Below are positions 1 to 11,463 of a stretch of DNA of 64,000 nucleotides, piece by piece. Every line of letters starts with the position of its first letter. Position 1 is the stretch's first letter. Under the pieces are notes generated by a model, which did no database searches, was not told the DNA's origin, and was given only the letters and a program-made list of their open reading frames with translations. The DNA is from Chelonoidis abingdonii (lineage: Eukaryota; Chordata; Testudines; Testudinidae): the NCBI RefSeq assembly GCF_003597395.2, contig NC_133773.1:71118979-71182978 (forward strand), written 5' to 3'. Made by a program: the position numbers and the translations under genes.

Positions 1-119
1 TGATTAACCTGGAGCAACTGCCATTTGGTTACCAGGGTACTAGGGATTTGTTTAGCCTGGGGCTAACATATCTGTTTCTCAGTACTTTACTGTAGCCATC
101 TGGCCTTGCCCCATCACAA

Positions 120-620
120 TGGTTTAGCAGGAGAACTTCATGATCTGCTGGCTGAAGGAAGATAATATAGTGGATAAGCCTCTGATCCAGATTATATGCA
201 CAGTTACAAATGTGGAAGCAGAAATTGATGTCTTCTTAATGGTTAATTCTGAGCCCCAGGGTAATTCCTTGGCAGTTGCTTGAGAAAAGATTGCTAGTAA
301 AGTGGCTAAAAAATGGGATGACTCCCATATGAGTCAGATGAGAGAGATTGTTTCCCAGGTGAGTTGCAGACCAGATGACATTTGCAGGCAATGCAGAGGA
401 AAAGGCCATTGGACGTAGAATTGCTCAAGCAGAAGGAAGCCAAACCAAGGGAAACTACAAGTTGCTGATGCAATATGGCCACCATCACCCACTGGTAGAA
501 TTCTCAGTGTGAAGAGCTGCCCAAATACCTATTACTATGTATCTGGAGACATTGATGGCTAAACTCCCCCACAATGCTGTTGGACTCAAGATCTGAAATA
601 AATTAAGTCCAGGGAGAACA
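120..620 (+). pseudogene. Decayed gag/protease remnant of an LTR retroelement or endogenous retrovirus
   Basis: A CCHC zinc knuckle of the nucleocapsid type (CX2CX4HX4C) is readable at 383-424, with an in-frame TAG at 416-418 between the His and the last Cys. About 150 bases further on, in another frame, 577-594 reads LLDSRS, which resembles the active-site block of retropepsins (LLD-S/T-G) with Gly replaced by Arg. The order nucleocapsid then protease is that of retroviruses and Ty3/gypsy elements. Upstream bases from about 130 translate in short open runs broken by stops, fitting decayed gag. Stops and at least one frame change make it non-functional. I cannot tell an endogenous retrovirus from a metavirid-type element. 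Confidence 0.5.
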
Positions 621-1600
621 CTCAGCACCGAGGGGGAAGAAGATTTGTACACAGGAGTGAAATTGGTGACTATTAATAATCAAGACTGCTGATAACAGGA
701 GAAATCCAGCTTACACTGAACTTGGGGTCTCTGCATACTAATAGACTTTTGCTGTGATGACCAAGATTTCTAGTGCTGTTGTATTGAGAGTGGATTTCAT
801 CTGAGGGCATCATTAATACACCTAGGGTGTTTATAGAGCACACTTGTCCCTGGACAATATTCAGATATGCCTGCTGGATATATGGGTAGGTGGAAGTGTT
901 GACCTTGCGGGGAGGCGGGGGTGGCAATTCTTGAGGTTTTAGAAGTGCCTCCGTGATGACAGAGAGGAACTGCTCCCTGTGGTGGCTCAGAATAAAGATG
1001 TGGTGAACCTAGGTCATTAATAACTCTAAGGATAAAAGGTTGCTGCAATGAACCTGTGGAATGTTTGAAGCTACCAATATCCAGTCAGGATTGTTGGTTA
1101 GCAGAACTGGCTAATGGTGAATTCTTGGTAAGAATAATTAATGTGACTGACCATTAAGAGGAGCTAGTGAAAAATCAGACCATGGGAACAGTGTAGCTGG
1201 TGTCCCAAAGCCTCTCAGAAGGGCAGAGGACAAAAGCTGTGAAGGAGCCCTGCCAGCAAGAAAGCCAGGGGCTGGACTTGACAGAAGCAGCTATATAAGG
1301 CAATAAAAGAAGCAATTACAACAGCTGATCTTACAATATGCTAGTGTGTTTTCCAATGTTAAGTTGTTGGCTTGTATTTTATGTTGTATCTGATTTAAGG
1401 GATTTAGCTGAAAGTCAAGTTCTGCCTATGTGGTACTTGCAGTGTTTCAATAAATTCCTGTGATTCTATAAGTGAATATTACAGTATTCATCCATTGAAG
1501 TATGCAGTAAGAGGGCTTCTGGTTGGCTGAAGATACTGCAACCCTCTAGTTAGAATACTCTTGTCTGCTGCCAGCATCTCCTAGCCTTGTGTCACATGGA
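621..1600 (+). other. Possible continuation of the retroelement remnant, not resolved
   Basis: No reverse transcriptase, integrase or envelope motif could be read on either strand. A TATA-like run lies near 1290 and an AATAAA at 1449-1454, so part of an LTR is conceivable, but no TG...CA ends or target duplication were found. Treated as unassigned. Confidence 0.2.
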
Positions 1601-3172
1601 CTGTAAACAACAGGAGGATGCCAAAGAAGGGAATACAGACTTCTGGGGAACTGATTCTCTTTAGCTCCACAGACGCAGACTCGGGAGCTCCTTAAAGTTT
1701 CCTCTATGGCCTGTGTTCCTGCTTCTCTAGGTCCAATAATAAGCATGTGTTTGTAGGGAGGGCAGGGTTACTGAGCTTGGAAAAAAGGGAACTTTTGAAC
1801 CTGTTGGTGGTGAGTGTTGTGTGGGAATGAGAGGGTTTTTGAAGTCTGGAAGGTTGTGTGGAGTACATTTTGAGCCAGGGGGTATCATGTGGATGAGGTT
1901 CCATAGCTAACTGTATGATTGTGATGAGCTGTGGAGAGGTTAAGTAGAAAGTGGAAGGCTTCTCAGCCTGGGACATATATCTTTGTGGGATATTTTGAAG
2001 CAGATGGAGATTGGGTTGAAGGTTGGAGAGTTCTGAGCTGGGAGTGAGTCATGGTAGACTGGCAAGAGGCAGGGAGTTGATTGGAAATAGGGATATTGGT
2101 AAATTGGTGGGATGTAGGTGAGCTGGGGGAAAAGAAAATAGGGACAATGGCAAAGAAAGAGCTAGTGTACCAGATCCTTAAAAACAAAGGCACATGAAGT
2201 GAGAAGTACGTGTATACAATGCCATTTTGAACATGATATTTTAAGAATATTTAACCAAAGAACCCTGAAGTAATTGGTGCTACTGCTGTGGACCAGCACT
2301 TCAGTCTTAGTAACTTTATGCCAAAATAGATACTGTTGTGTACAGTCACTGTGTGATTGATAGAAGAGTTCAAAGTGGTGAAGCACAAGAATAAGCAGGA
2401 TTTCAAAACACTTTTCAATGTTAAAAGATTCTACAAAATATGGCCATTTTTTTCCTTACAAAAAAGAACTTTACATATAGCTCTCCCCAACCGGCAGTTT
2501 TAGCCTCCTCATCCCCATTGTTGAGTATTTGTTACAGAAAAGAAACAAAGTGGCTCAAAATTATATTTGCTTTATGCACAGCACTTTAGACTTTTACTGC
2601 AGCCATCACTGCTGAAGCATTACCATTAAAAGAGCAGACCTCTGAGACTTTATTAAGTGAAGTAATTTGTGCTTTATCTACAGCCATAGGTCTTGATAGG
2701 CGACATTTGCACAGAAGGCAAGAACTGCCATGCCCTTGACTCCATGAACTGAGTTAGAAAATATTTGTCACTTTGCTCTTTGTGTTTTTTAAATATATTG
2801 AGATTGATTGAATGAGGGAAATAACTGGGTAACTAAAATACCAGAAAACAGGGTTTAATAATGAGCTAGTCAAAATAATGCAGCAGACTGAATAGGAATA
2901 ATGGTGAGGAATGTTACATTGTTTGATTTATAAGGAAATGAATATATGTGTGGGCTAGCATATCAGAAAGTTTGGCTAGAAACAAAACACAAAGGCAGTC
3001 AGAGGAATTTTGAATGTTGCTGTACATCTCCAGGGTAGAATGGGATGTCTTTAAAGCCCTTAAAAGGAGACCAAAAATGTAATAGGTTTTAATTACTTAG
3101 ATATTGATTGGGATAATTATGTAAAATCTGAGAAGGGGAATAGGTTTGTAGACAAAATTGTTTGTCTACATC
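1601..3172. other. No recognisable gene or repeat
   Basis: AT-rich DNA with stops in all frames. The purine-rich stretch at about 1750-2160 gives short minus-strand open frames of low complexity only. No element ends or conserved motifs were recognised. Confidence 0.4.
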
Positions 3173-3244
3173 AGACTCAGTCCTGCTCCCACTTAAATAA
3201 AAATGATTTTTACCATGGGCTTTAAATGGACCAGGACTGAGCCC
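3173..3244. repeat. Short self-complementary repeat (MITE-like)
   Basis: The left arm at 3173-3190 (agactcagtcctgctccc) pairs with the right arm at 3228-3244 (ggaccaggactgagccc) around an AT-rich centre. Similar small palindromic units recur in the window (15100, 50536, 55336), which suggests a dispersed non-autonomous family. Confidence 0.45.
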
Positions 3245-4984
3245 TTGGTTTTCTGAAAAGGTAGCATGGACACATAGGCTATCCAGGAATTAATCCCAGG
3301 AAATGAGACAGGTAGGACAAGTAAAGTTGAAACTAGGGAACAGCTAGCTGCAACATTATCATTCCATGTGAAATACTGAAATTCTCATGAGAGCAAGTGC
3401 TATTGCAAGCAACACAATTATTTTATTTTAGTACAGGTGGCTTTGAAAGAATGTGAAATGCTCTAAGGAAATGTGATCAGAATTCTATAACATATGGGAA
3501 TCTAGCAAAGCAAAAATACTTCAGAAAGAATTGAAGATAATTGAAATTCATCCCAGCTAAGCCTAAGCAGAGAGTAGGACAATAGGGGCCAAAGTCATTA
3601 AGTGAGCATGTAAAGAAAAGTATAAACAATAAGCAAAAAAAATTACAAAAAATATAAACAAGCAGTTAAGGATGAGGGGAAATTGGAGACCTCAAAATAG
3701 CCAGAAGCAAGTTCAATGCTTATTAGATAAGAAGAAAGTGTTACTACACTGGGCGGGGTGAGGGTGGAAGGCAGACAACAAGAAGTTTCTCAGTTACAGG
3801 TTATGTATATGGTTCTTCAACAGAAAGTAGAATTTAATGAGACATGGCCCTACCTCCTCCTAAGCAGCATATAATAATTCTGGCCTCAATCTGGGTCAGC
3901 AGATTTATAACAAATATACTAAGGAAGGGAAAGTGTATCTAATCTCTCTCTCTTCTTCTCTGTCTCCACTCCTTTATTTTTGTGCTCTATTACTCACCTA
4001 CATTTACATAGTTCATTGTTACCTTTTAAAGGTAACATATCATCTGCAGTTGAACCCAACCTTAGATGGCACTAATCAAATCCTGTTTATTTTGTGGACT
4101 GATAAAAAACCAAACCCTGGACTTTAACCTTTAGAGAAGTTTAGATCTGGGTCAGAATTTTGCCCAAGGCCCATCTCTGGATTATTTATCCATTTTTAAA
4201 AGGGAAAATGTAAGTTTCTGCATACAATCGTTAAAAAAATACCATTTCAGCTTAACAAATAAGCTCTCTATTTTTTCCTATTATCTTGAAAATATAATAA
4301 AGCAAAACACTAATTTTGGGGCCATATCTTTCCCTAGTTTTCCTTGGCAGATATTCCTATATATTCTGTCAAGGACAGAGGGAAGGGCTGGCCTTTCCAC
4401 AGGAAGGCAATATGGGACTCAATCCTCAATACAAGTGGATTCTGGGGCATCTACTAAGTTATGGGGACTCATGTGGAGGCTGTGTGCCTCTTCAACAACT
4501 CCTGGCCTGTTTGCTGCCTTGTCAAAACAGCTGTTTTCTGAAATCATCTTCCACCCTGACAAATGGAACTGCAACAGCCCTAAAGGGAGTTTCACAGTAT
4601 GAAGGAGGGAAAAGTGAGTAAGTTATTAGCTACAAGAGTTCTTTGAGGTTAGAGGACAGCTACCTCTACAACATTAGCCCTGGCTAACATTTCCACAGAT
4701 CCTGAAGCTTGTGAAAAGTCGGGGAAGGGTGAATTAGGAGCATCGCCTCCTTTTGTGATTTGTGGAGTCAGCTGCTGGATGGGCTTTTGAAACACAGGGT
4801 AAGGATGAGTAGCAAATACAGTAGTATAAATCCTCCAATAAAATATTTTAACTGAAGAATTATATCCACCATTGTTAATTGTTTTTTGTCATGGGTATTT
4901 TAAAATATACTTTAAAACCTATACATAGTATATTTTCAAAGCTAATCTTTGGAGTGCTGGCAGTTAATCTTCTCAGGTATGCTT
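3245..4984. other. No recognisable gene or repeat
   Basis: Unique-looking AT-rich sequence. A 101-codon plus-strand frame at 4316-4621 has no recognisable domain and no supporting splice or initiation context. Confidence 0.4.
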
Positions 4985-6250
4985 CAGTGACTCAGCCCTC
5001 CAGCCAAGTCACATGGAGTCTATATGATCAACAAGACAAACAGATAGGCCCCTCCTGGGGTACACAGTCCAACAGAGGCCTCAGTTGGTTTCTTTAGCCT
5101 TCTTTCTGGGCTTAGTGCTCAGCCCCCCATCTGGGCTGGCCTTCAATCATCCCTCAGCCCAGTGGTTCTCACCCAGGGTTATGCACACCCCTGGGGGTAA
5201 GCAAAGATCTTCCTGGTTTTATAATAGGCTACAGAAAAAGCATTAGCAGAGTCAGTACAAATTAAAATGTCATTAGTATAAACAAGTCATTGACTATACT
5301 ACACACTGAAATGTAAGTACAATATTTATATTCCAATTGATTTATTTTATAATTATATGGTACAAATGAGAGCATAAGCATTTTTTCAGTAATAGCGTGG
5401 CTCTGACACTTTTGTATTTTTATGTCAAATTTTGTAAGCAAGTAATTTTTAAGTGAGGTGAAATTTGGGGGTACACAAGACAAATCAGACTCCTGAAAGT
5501 AGTCTGGAAAGGTTGAGAGACACTGCCTCAGCCCCTTCAGGGCTAGCTCTCAAACATTCCCTGCTCTGGGATGAAGCTGTGCACTCGATGGAGTCTCTTT
5601 GCCTCCGAGCAAGTCCCAACTGACCCCAGCTGTGTCACTCTCTCAGTTCAGTCCCTTTCTGGAACTGATCAAAGTCCAACAAATGACCTCTTTGGGGTCT
5701 TCAGCCTATTCCCTAGGGCTGTTTACAATCCTTTTCCCCAGGGCTTTGACTACTCTGCCTGTGGTGGGGGGCTGTGGGGATGCAAGGGGAAGACCCAGGC
5801 CTGGATCCATCCACTACTCCAGCTCCCAACCCAGGGACCCTATAAGAAAGCCTGCTGCTTTCCTTTAACTTTTTGCTGATGCATTTCCCTAGGCCACTTC
5901 CCTTCTTAACACCAGCACTCTCAGCTTCACCCTTACCTTTGGGATGAGTCCCTTGCTGTGCACCTTCCTCGCTCCTCTAGCTCTAGCCAGAGACTGCTCT
6001 GTCTAGGTACTGCAGCTCCTGCACCTATCCAGGAATATCATCCGTGTTCCCCTGATTCCAGACAGCAACTTAAAATTCTCTGTCCAGCAGCTCATTTTAT
6101 ATGAACCTGCTGGGCTCCGCTAGGTTGCTCCCTGCAGTCTCTCTGATTGGCTGCACACAAACCCCACTCACAGCCTCTCTAAACAACCTGGAGAACTCAC
6201 ATCTTCTGCTGTTTCCTGGGGTAGAGTATGGTAGGGCCATGAGGCCTCCA
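4985..6250 (-). mobile_element. Old solo-LTR-like sequence, interrupted by a hAT element
   Basis: The segment is C-rich on the plus strand and resembles the LTRs at 20756-21557 and 43626-44315, for example in the phrase 'cccagggaccct' near 5831 shared with about 21160. Read on the minus strand it has a CCAAT box (gattggctgc at 6142) followed by a TATA-like run (tttatatg at 6093), the order expected of an LTR promoter. The hAT element at 5160-5525 splits it. Ends and target duplication are not visible, so the limits are approximate. Confidence 0.4.
5160..5525. mobile_element. Non-autonomous hAT element, 366 bp, with perfect 8-bp target duplication
   Basis: The left end reads cagtggttctcacccaggg. 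The right end, reverse-complemented, begins cagtgtctctcaacc, giving imperfect terminal inverted repeats of the CAGTGGTTCTCAACC class typical of Charlie-like hAT elements. The 8-bp direct repeat CCTCAGCC flanks it exactly (5152-5159 and 5526-5533). The interior is AT-rich and has no transposase frame. Confidence 0.88.
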
Positions 6251-8019
6251 GCAGGGCTTGGCACACTCCATCACACTCTTCCTATACCTTTGCTTGATGC
6301 AAAGTCCATTGAAATCAATACGAGGGTTTACATTGACTTCACCAAACTTTGGATCAGGTCATAATAACAGCAAGCAGCAGCAGTAGCACATTATGTCTAC
6401 AGGGCACCTATGCATGCAGATGTTAAATGTTTCTCAGGGAACATCCCATATTACAGATAATTCACGGGGCAAAGAGGTGTAGCAAACAAAAAAAGCTTTA
6501 CTTCAGCTGGGGAACATATTAGTCAGCTTTCAGGACTAAAGAGAGCTCTGTACCCAACGAAGCCTGAGGTCAAAAATAAGGGGGAGATTTTCACGCACAC
6601 AGAGATGTCAGTTAGGGAACCAGCTTCCACTGATAATCGACTGTCCCTTGAGCTTTTGATAATCTCTCCTGCATGGAACTTGTATTTCTGCAGAAATTAA
6701 ATAATTGCTATCAAATAGTCCTGGACATATTAAGAGCCAGATTCACAATACACTTGGCTGCTTTGAGATACAAAGCATCTATAGCCCACCTTAGCTGTCC
6801 AGTTAGGCCATTTTTTATGGCTACTTTCTGTTGTAGAGTCATGCAAAGCAGCTGGAGCATGCTGGTGAATCTGGATCTAAAAATACTTCTTCACTGCTGT
6901 TACAGCGCTGAATGTTCCTGTACCAAGCCCAGGTCGGGAATTTATAAGGAAATGAGGGCAGGGAAGGAATCTTCTACTGCAAGCCAGACAGTGCAGCCAT
7001 TAACAGAGCCTTGAGGGTGCAGCAGCCCCAGTATCAGGGCGCAATAGGTGATGAGTCCATAAAGGGGTTGTTCCACTGGTGCCTGCCCATAGATTTGCTC
7101 CTTAACTCTCTGTTTGTAGCATGTAGAGAGCCCAGTTGGAGCACAAACCTTAGGTGCACAGTGGGTATAAAACTGGTGCCTGGGGCCCCACACTGGTTCT
7201 GCTGGGTCTGAAGGCCACTATGACATTATTCAGCCCCTAATTAATAAAAACCAAAACATTTTGAAAACCAATATACTAATTTACCACCAGATCTATCACT
7301 TTTTCTCCTATGAAGCTAGCAAATAGCCCTGTCTTGGTTTGAAGGCCAGCCAGCCAGCCTTAAAGATAAAACTACTAAAAATGCAAATGGAGAATTGGAG
7401 GCAGAGATAACAAAAATGACAGATATTAAACAATTGCTATATTTTACGTGTGTCTTCAAAGAAAAAAAGAGGATTGATGGAGTGCTGCCTAACATATGCA
7501 CTATTTTCCCTGGTGTAAACCAGTATGCTTTTGTAGGACACAGATAGCAGTGGAAATGGGTCTGGAAGGGTTAGTGATACATTAATCTAAACAACATACT
7601 AGCTCTAGGAGATATACCTCTAGGAGACTGAAGAGAAATGAAGATGGAAATGAGGGAAGTTCTTTGATGACGCGTAGGTCAGATAGTTGGAGATTGGAAA
7701 GTACATCATTATTCAGACAAGGGCCACAATGAGAGCTCCAATCACTTCACCCAAACCGATACAAAAATACAGTGACACTCTCTAGACAAGAACCTGGTAA
7801 AGGAACAAACCCGTTAAAGAATAAACTTGCCGTGCAGCACAAGCTAAGACAATAGAAAAGTGACCTGATCAAAGAATAGTTCAGATAAAGAAGTAGAAAG
7901 GCCATAAAATCTTGATGGCTTGATTCTTCCCTGTGTAGTCATTTCCCCCCTACTTCCCCTTTGACCTTGAAGTCAGTTGGACATTTGGGTGTTTAAGGAA
8001 TACAGGAGCAGGCACTCTG
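6251..8019. other. No recognisable gene; fragments of short palindromic repeats
   Basis: A 'caaagtccattgaaatcaat' unit near 6300 and a 'gaagtcagttgg' unit near 7970 belong to the self-complementary repeat type seen elsewhere in the window. The rest, including a 113-codon plus-strand frame at 6673-7014, shows no domain or element ends that I recognise. Confidence 0.35.
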
Positions 8020-8112
8020 CTTCAATGGCCCTATCTGTAGAAATAGGTTAATAGCAACACCTCTCTCTCAGGTGTGTTGTGAGACTTAATTGTTTGGAAA
8101 ATATTCGTACAG
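8020..8112 (+). repeat. MIR-like SINE fragment
   Basis: The run 'ctatctgtagaaatagg...ggtgtgttgtgagacttaat' matches the MIR core and tail pattern (atctgtaaaatgggg ... gttgtgaggattaa). It is diverged and truncated at both ends. The identification is from memory of the MIR consensus. Confidence 0.5.
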
Positions 8113-8221
8113 CCTCATTATTAAAGGGTTATCTCATTTTCTCTTTACTACAGCAATATTACCATAGATTTCATAAAACAGCTGAGCCCTAATGTATAAG
8201 CACGGTTTTGGTGGAGGCTTC

Positions 8222-8565
8222 TGTTATGCAGCACACAATTACAGACCAGTTAATTTCAGCTGTAGGCAACAGACTGGATGGCAAACAATTCTGTGGCACA
8301 CAGTGAGGGAGCACATTGGAAAACATGTTTTGTCAAAGGGCCAACATGGATTTAAAAGATAAAGGTCTCATTAAAATAACTTGTTGGAGATCTTTAAAGC
8401 GCTTTCTGTCATAGCAGGCAAGAGTAAAGCAGTAAACTGTTGTATACCTAGATTTTCAAAAGTATTTGATAACAGCCTACTGTATAATCCTCTGTGTAGG
8501 CTAAGGCAGGAAGCAAATACAATAAATGTGCTTTAAAACAGCTGCCCAATTTTTTGGAGAGAAGG
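8222..8565 (+). pseudogene. CR1/L3-type LINE reverse-transcriptase remnant
   Basis: Two reverse-transcriptase landmarks are in the expected order: NYRPVNFS at 8237-8260 (family pattern NYRPVSL) and VVYLDFQKYLI at 8439-8471 (motif A, YLDFxKAFD). Between them 'gccaacatggatttaaaag' fits the linker region (H/QxGF). The frame is broken by stops and indels, and the 5' and 3' portions are missing. It looks clearly older than the CR1 copies at 25.7 and 41.8 kb. Confidence 0.68.
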
Positions 8566-9495
8566 TAATGGTGCCTGTGAGTCTGGCTGCATACCTGTGA
8601 GGGAAATAACGGGCCTTAGGAGCCTCACCACTCGTGGGCTATCTGCACTGCCAGATCATGTGTTAGGGTGAGAGGGCAAGAAGTGGGCAGATAGATGTTG
8701 GGAGAAGGTAGAGCTGAGTTGACATGGAAGGAGGAATAAGCTGCCCCAGAAAGAGGGATGGCACAGTTTATTTCCCCCATGGAGCAAGGGAAAAGCAGGA
8801 AGTGACTCATTCCTGCCCAGCTCCTGTGACAGCACAGCTACGTACCACCCTTTACTTGGCCTAGATTGCAATGTAACAGTTCAACCCTAGATAGGGAGCT
8901 GAAAAACACTTGGAGGGCATGGGTTTGCTGCATGAAATGGCAATTTCTTACTGAGCTGTGTTATATTATGTCCCTCTCTGACAGCATTTGTGGTATAATT
9001 GATATACAGCATTCCAGTACCTTGATTTAAAACCATTTCCAAAGTGGTGGAACTTTCATTTCAGAATGCAACCCAGCAGATATGCCACTGTAGCATCATT
9101 AAAAACTTCTAAGATTTGTTTTAAAGTATGGGAGGAAAATGACTAATAAAAGTTAGTATTCTTATCTTCTTCACTTCTATATATTGTGAGCTGAAATCTA
9201 TCTTTAGGGGGTGGCATTCTTCCCCTGTGGAAACACCTGGTGGCAATGTTCTAAACGCAGATATGACAGGAGCCTGGGGAGTGTGGGTGAAGGACTGGGC
9301 ACCATTTTGATGGGAAAGGGGTGAGACTGAGATCAGATGAGAAGCCAAAGAGAGTGGGCAAGGAGACTGGGCCTGAGATGAGAAATCCCAGACATGGGGG
9401 AGACTGGGATGATGAGATGGAGTGAGGGGAGGGTGAAAAGAGGCAAGACTGGGATAAGGGACAGGCTGGAGGCAGAGGGGCAGAAGTGTATAGAG
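8566..9495. other. No recognisable gene or repeat
   Basis: A purine-rich plus strand at 9280-9490 makes long but low-complexity minus-strand frames rich in Ser and Pro. No domain, splice structure or element ends were found. Confidence 0.4.
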
Positions 9496-10230
9496 CAGAG
9501 GTGGGCAAACTTTTCGGCCTGATGGCCACATTGGGTATGGAAATTGTATTGCAGGCCATGAATGCTATTGAAATTGGGGGTTGGGGTATAGGAGGGGGTG
9601 AGGGCTCCAGCTGGGGGCGTGGGCTCTAGGGTGGGGCCAGAAAGTAGAAGTTCAGGCAGTGGGATGGGGCTCTGGGTTGGGGCAGGGGTTGGGGTGTACA
9701 GGAGATCAGGGTTCCAACTGGGAAGTATGGGCTCTGGGGTGGGTTTGGGGGTGCATAAGGGTGCTCCAGGCTGGGACCAAAGGGTTTGGAGGAAGAAAGG
9801 GGGATCAGGGCTGGGACAGGGGGTTGGGGTGTGGGAGGGGGTCAGAGGTACAGGCTCCAGGCAGTGCTTACCTCAAGCAGCTCTCAGAAGCAGTGGCATG
9901 CCCCCCTCTGGCTCATATGCAGAGGCACAGCCAAGCGGCTCTGTGTGCTGCTCTGGCTGCAGCCACCACCTCTGCAGATCCCATTGGCCATGGTTCCCAG
10001 CCAATGGAAGCTGCAGGGGTGGTGCTTGGGGTGGGGGCAGCATGCGGAGCTCCCAGCTGCCCCTACGGCTAGGAACCAGAGGGGGGGACATGCCACTGCT
10101 TCTGGGAGCCTCACGGAGCAGGGGAAGCCCCTGGCTGGAGCACTGGATTAGGGCAAGCCCGAGCAGGAAATCAAGGGCTGGATTAAAACATCTGAAGGGC
10201 TGGATGCAGGCCATAGTTTGCCCACCCCTG
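9496..10230. mobile_element. Non-autonomous hAT element, 735 bp, G-rich
   Basis: The left end cagaggtgggcaaac and the reverse complement of the right end, caggggtgggcaaacta, form terminal inverted repeats. Flanks carry an 8-bp direct repeat with one mismatch (GTATAGAG at 9488-9495, GTCTAGAG at 10231-10238). Both are hAT hallmarks. The interior has repeated G runs and a CCAAT-like 'cccattgg' at about 9980. Long frames on both strands (up to 212 codons) follow from the GC-rich composition. None shows a BED finger or hAT catalytic region. Confidence 0.88.
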
Positions 10231-10480
10231 GTCTAGAGCACACTCCCCTCTAGAACCGTGAATGGAAGCCAAGATTTCAAAGTTTCACCATTTCTCTGCT
10301 TTTAGCAAATATCTGTCAAACCCACTGGCAAAGTGCGTGACTTATCTCCTGTTAGTGGCTGGTCCACACAGAAGATGACAACCTACTATTGCTATCAGTT
10401 ATTCCATTAGCTCAAGTGTCAGTGGTTAGCAGTTGATCTCGAGGTTCCAACCCTGATGATTAAACATGTGGATATCAATG

Positions 10481-10540
10481 TGATGCAGGAGGCCAGACTA
10501 GATGATCACAGTTGTCCCTTATGGCCTTAGACTCTATGAA
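10481..10540 (+). mobile_element. CR1 LINE 3' tail
   Basis: The sequence 'gccagactagatgatcacag...atggccttagactctatgaa' is the end of the CR1 3' untranslated region, in sense orientation. CR1 copies are usually 5'-truncated; this one keeps about 60 bp. Confidence 0.75.
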
Positions 10541-10636
10541 TAGGATGCCATCACATGATGGAATTTCTATTTTTTTTTCCTGTTTTTTTCTTTTAAAAAA
10601 AATCTAGAAAATTACAAAAAAGAACTACATTAAAAG

Positions 10637-10809
10637 AACATTAATATAGCAAAATCAAACACTCAAAAGTTGGGAAATGCCCAAATTAAGGTCACCTATG
10701 CAACCTTAATTCTCCCCCTTTGTGCATAAGCATTATGGTACATTTTTTAATTTTATGATAACATATTTTTTCCACACTTTTGAGTGCTTGACTTTGCAAC
10801 CTTAATGTT
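10637..10809. mobile_element. Palindromic MITE-like element
   Basis: The left arm aacattaatatagcaaaatc / aaacactcaaaag (10637-10669) matches the reverse complement of the right arm ending at 10809 (aacattaaggttgcaaagtc / aagcactcaaaag). The AT-rich centre repeats the word 'aaccttaa'. No coding capacity. The flanking duplication could not be fixed because both sides are AT-rich. Confidence 0.65.
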
Positions 10810-11335
10810 TTTCTACTGTATTTTTTTGTGTGTAATCTTTTGTTCATCACCTATAATAACATCTTCTTAAAGGGCCAGATATTGTTCTTGTCATATAAAA
10901 CATGCTAAAATAATCCACTGCCCTCCAAAGATGCATGACTTTGAGACACTGTCCCACTATAGTTATCCGTGTTGCAGATGGGGAGGGGGAGAGTGTGATT
11001 TATGAATAGGATTAGGGGGCACAGGAAGTATCAGTGGATCTCCAATCACATTCAGGGATCTTTTCCCCTATCCCCCAGTAACTTTGCTGTCACTCATCAC
11101 TGGCAGAGTTAGCATGAATCACAAAGATGCTGTGCCTTTTCCCCTCACCAGCTCCACACCCTTAATCTACCCTCTCCATAATGGTTGGAAAAAGCCATGA
11201 AGGAATAGATACTGCCACTCAGGTGACCTTGCCTTCAGAAGAGGACCAGCACAGTTCTTACCTGAATTTGCTCATAACCACTACATATGTTGACCAGAGA
11301 GAGTTGTTTGAAACCAGTGTAAAATGCTCCCTCTC
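10810..11335. other. No recognisable gene or repeat
   Basis: Unique-looking sequence. A 68-codon plus-strand frame at 11181-11387 runs into the next repeat and has no recognisable domain. Confidence 0.4.
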
Positions 11336-11432
11336 AGGCCTTCTCTACACCAGAAAACTCTGTACCTATTTCCCAGCACTGGCATAGCTGTACCAGACCA
11401 GTACTATCAATAGTGTAGGTGCAAGTGTACAC

Positions 11433-11463
11433 AGAGCTCAGAGATTGTGAACATGGAAACTGG
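11433..11463 (+). repeat. 31-bp direct repeat, left copy flanking the LTR
   Basis: Begins agagctcagagattgtgaac and ends catggaaactgg. It is identical over 31 bases to 12304-12334 and abuts the TGTC start of the LTR. It looks like a target-site duplication but is several times longer than the usual 4-6 bp. Confidence 0.9.

Noticed and set aside
9121..9531. 136-codon minus-strand frame, Pro/Ser/His-rich
   Set aside because: Arises from a purine-rich plus strand and runs into a hAT element; no domain or splice support.
9598..10236. 212-codon plus-strand open frame
   Set aside because: It lies within the G-rich hAT element bounded by inverted ends and an 8-bp duplication; Gly/Ser/Trp-rich low-complexity translation, other long frames on both strands, no domain.
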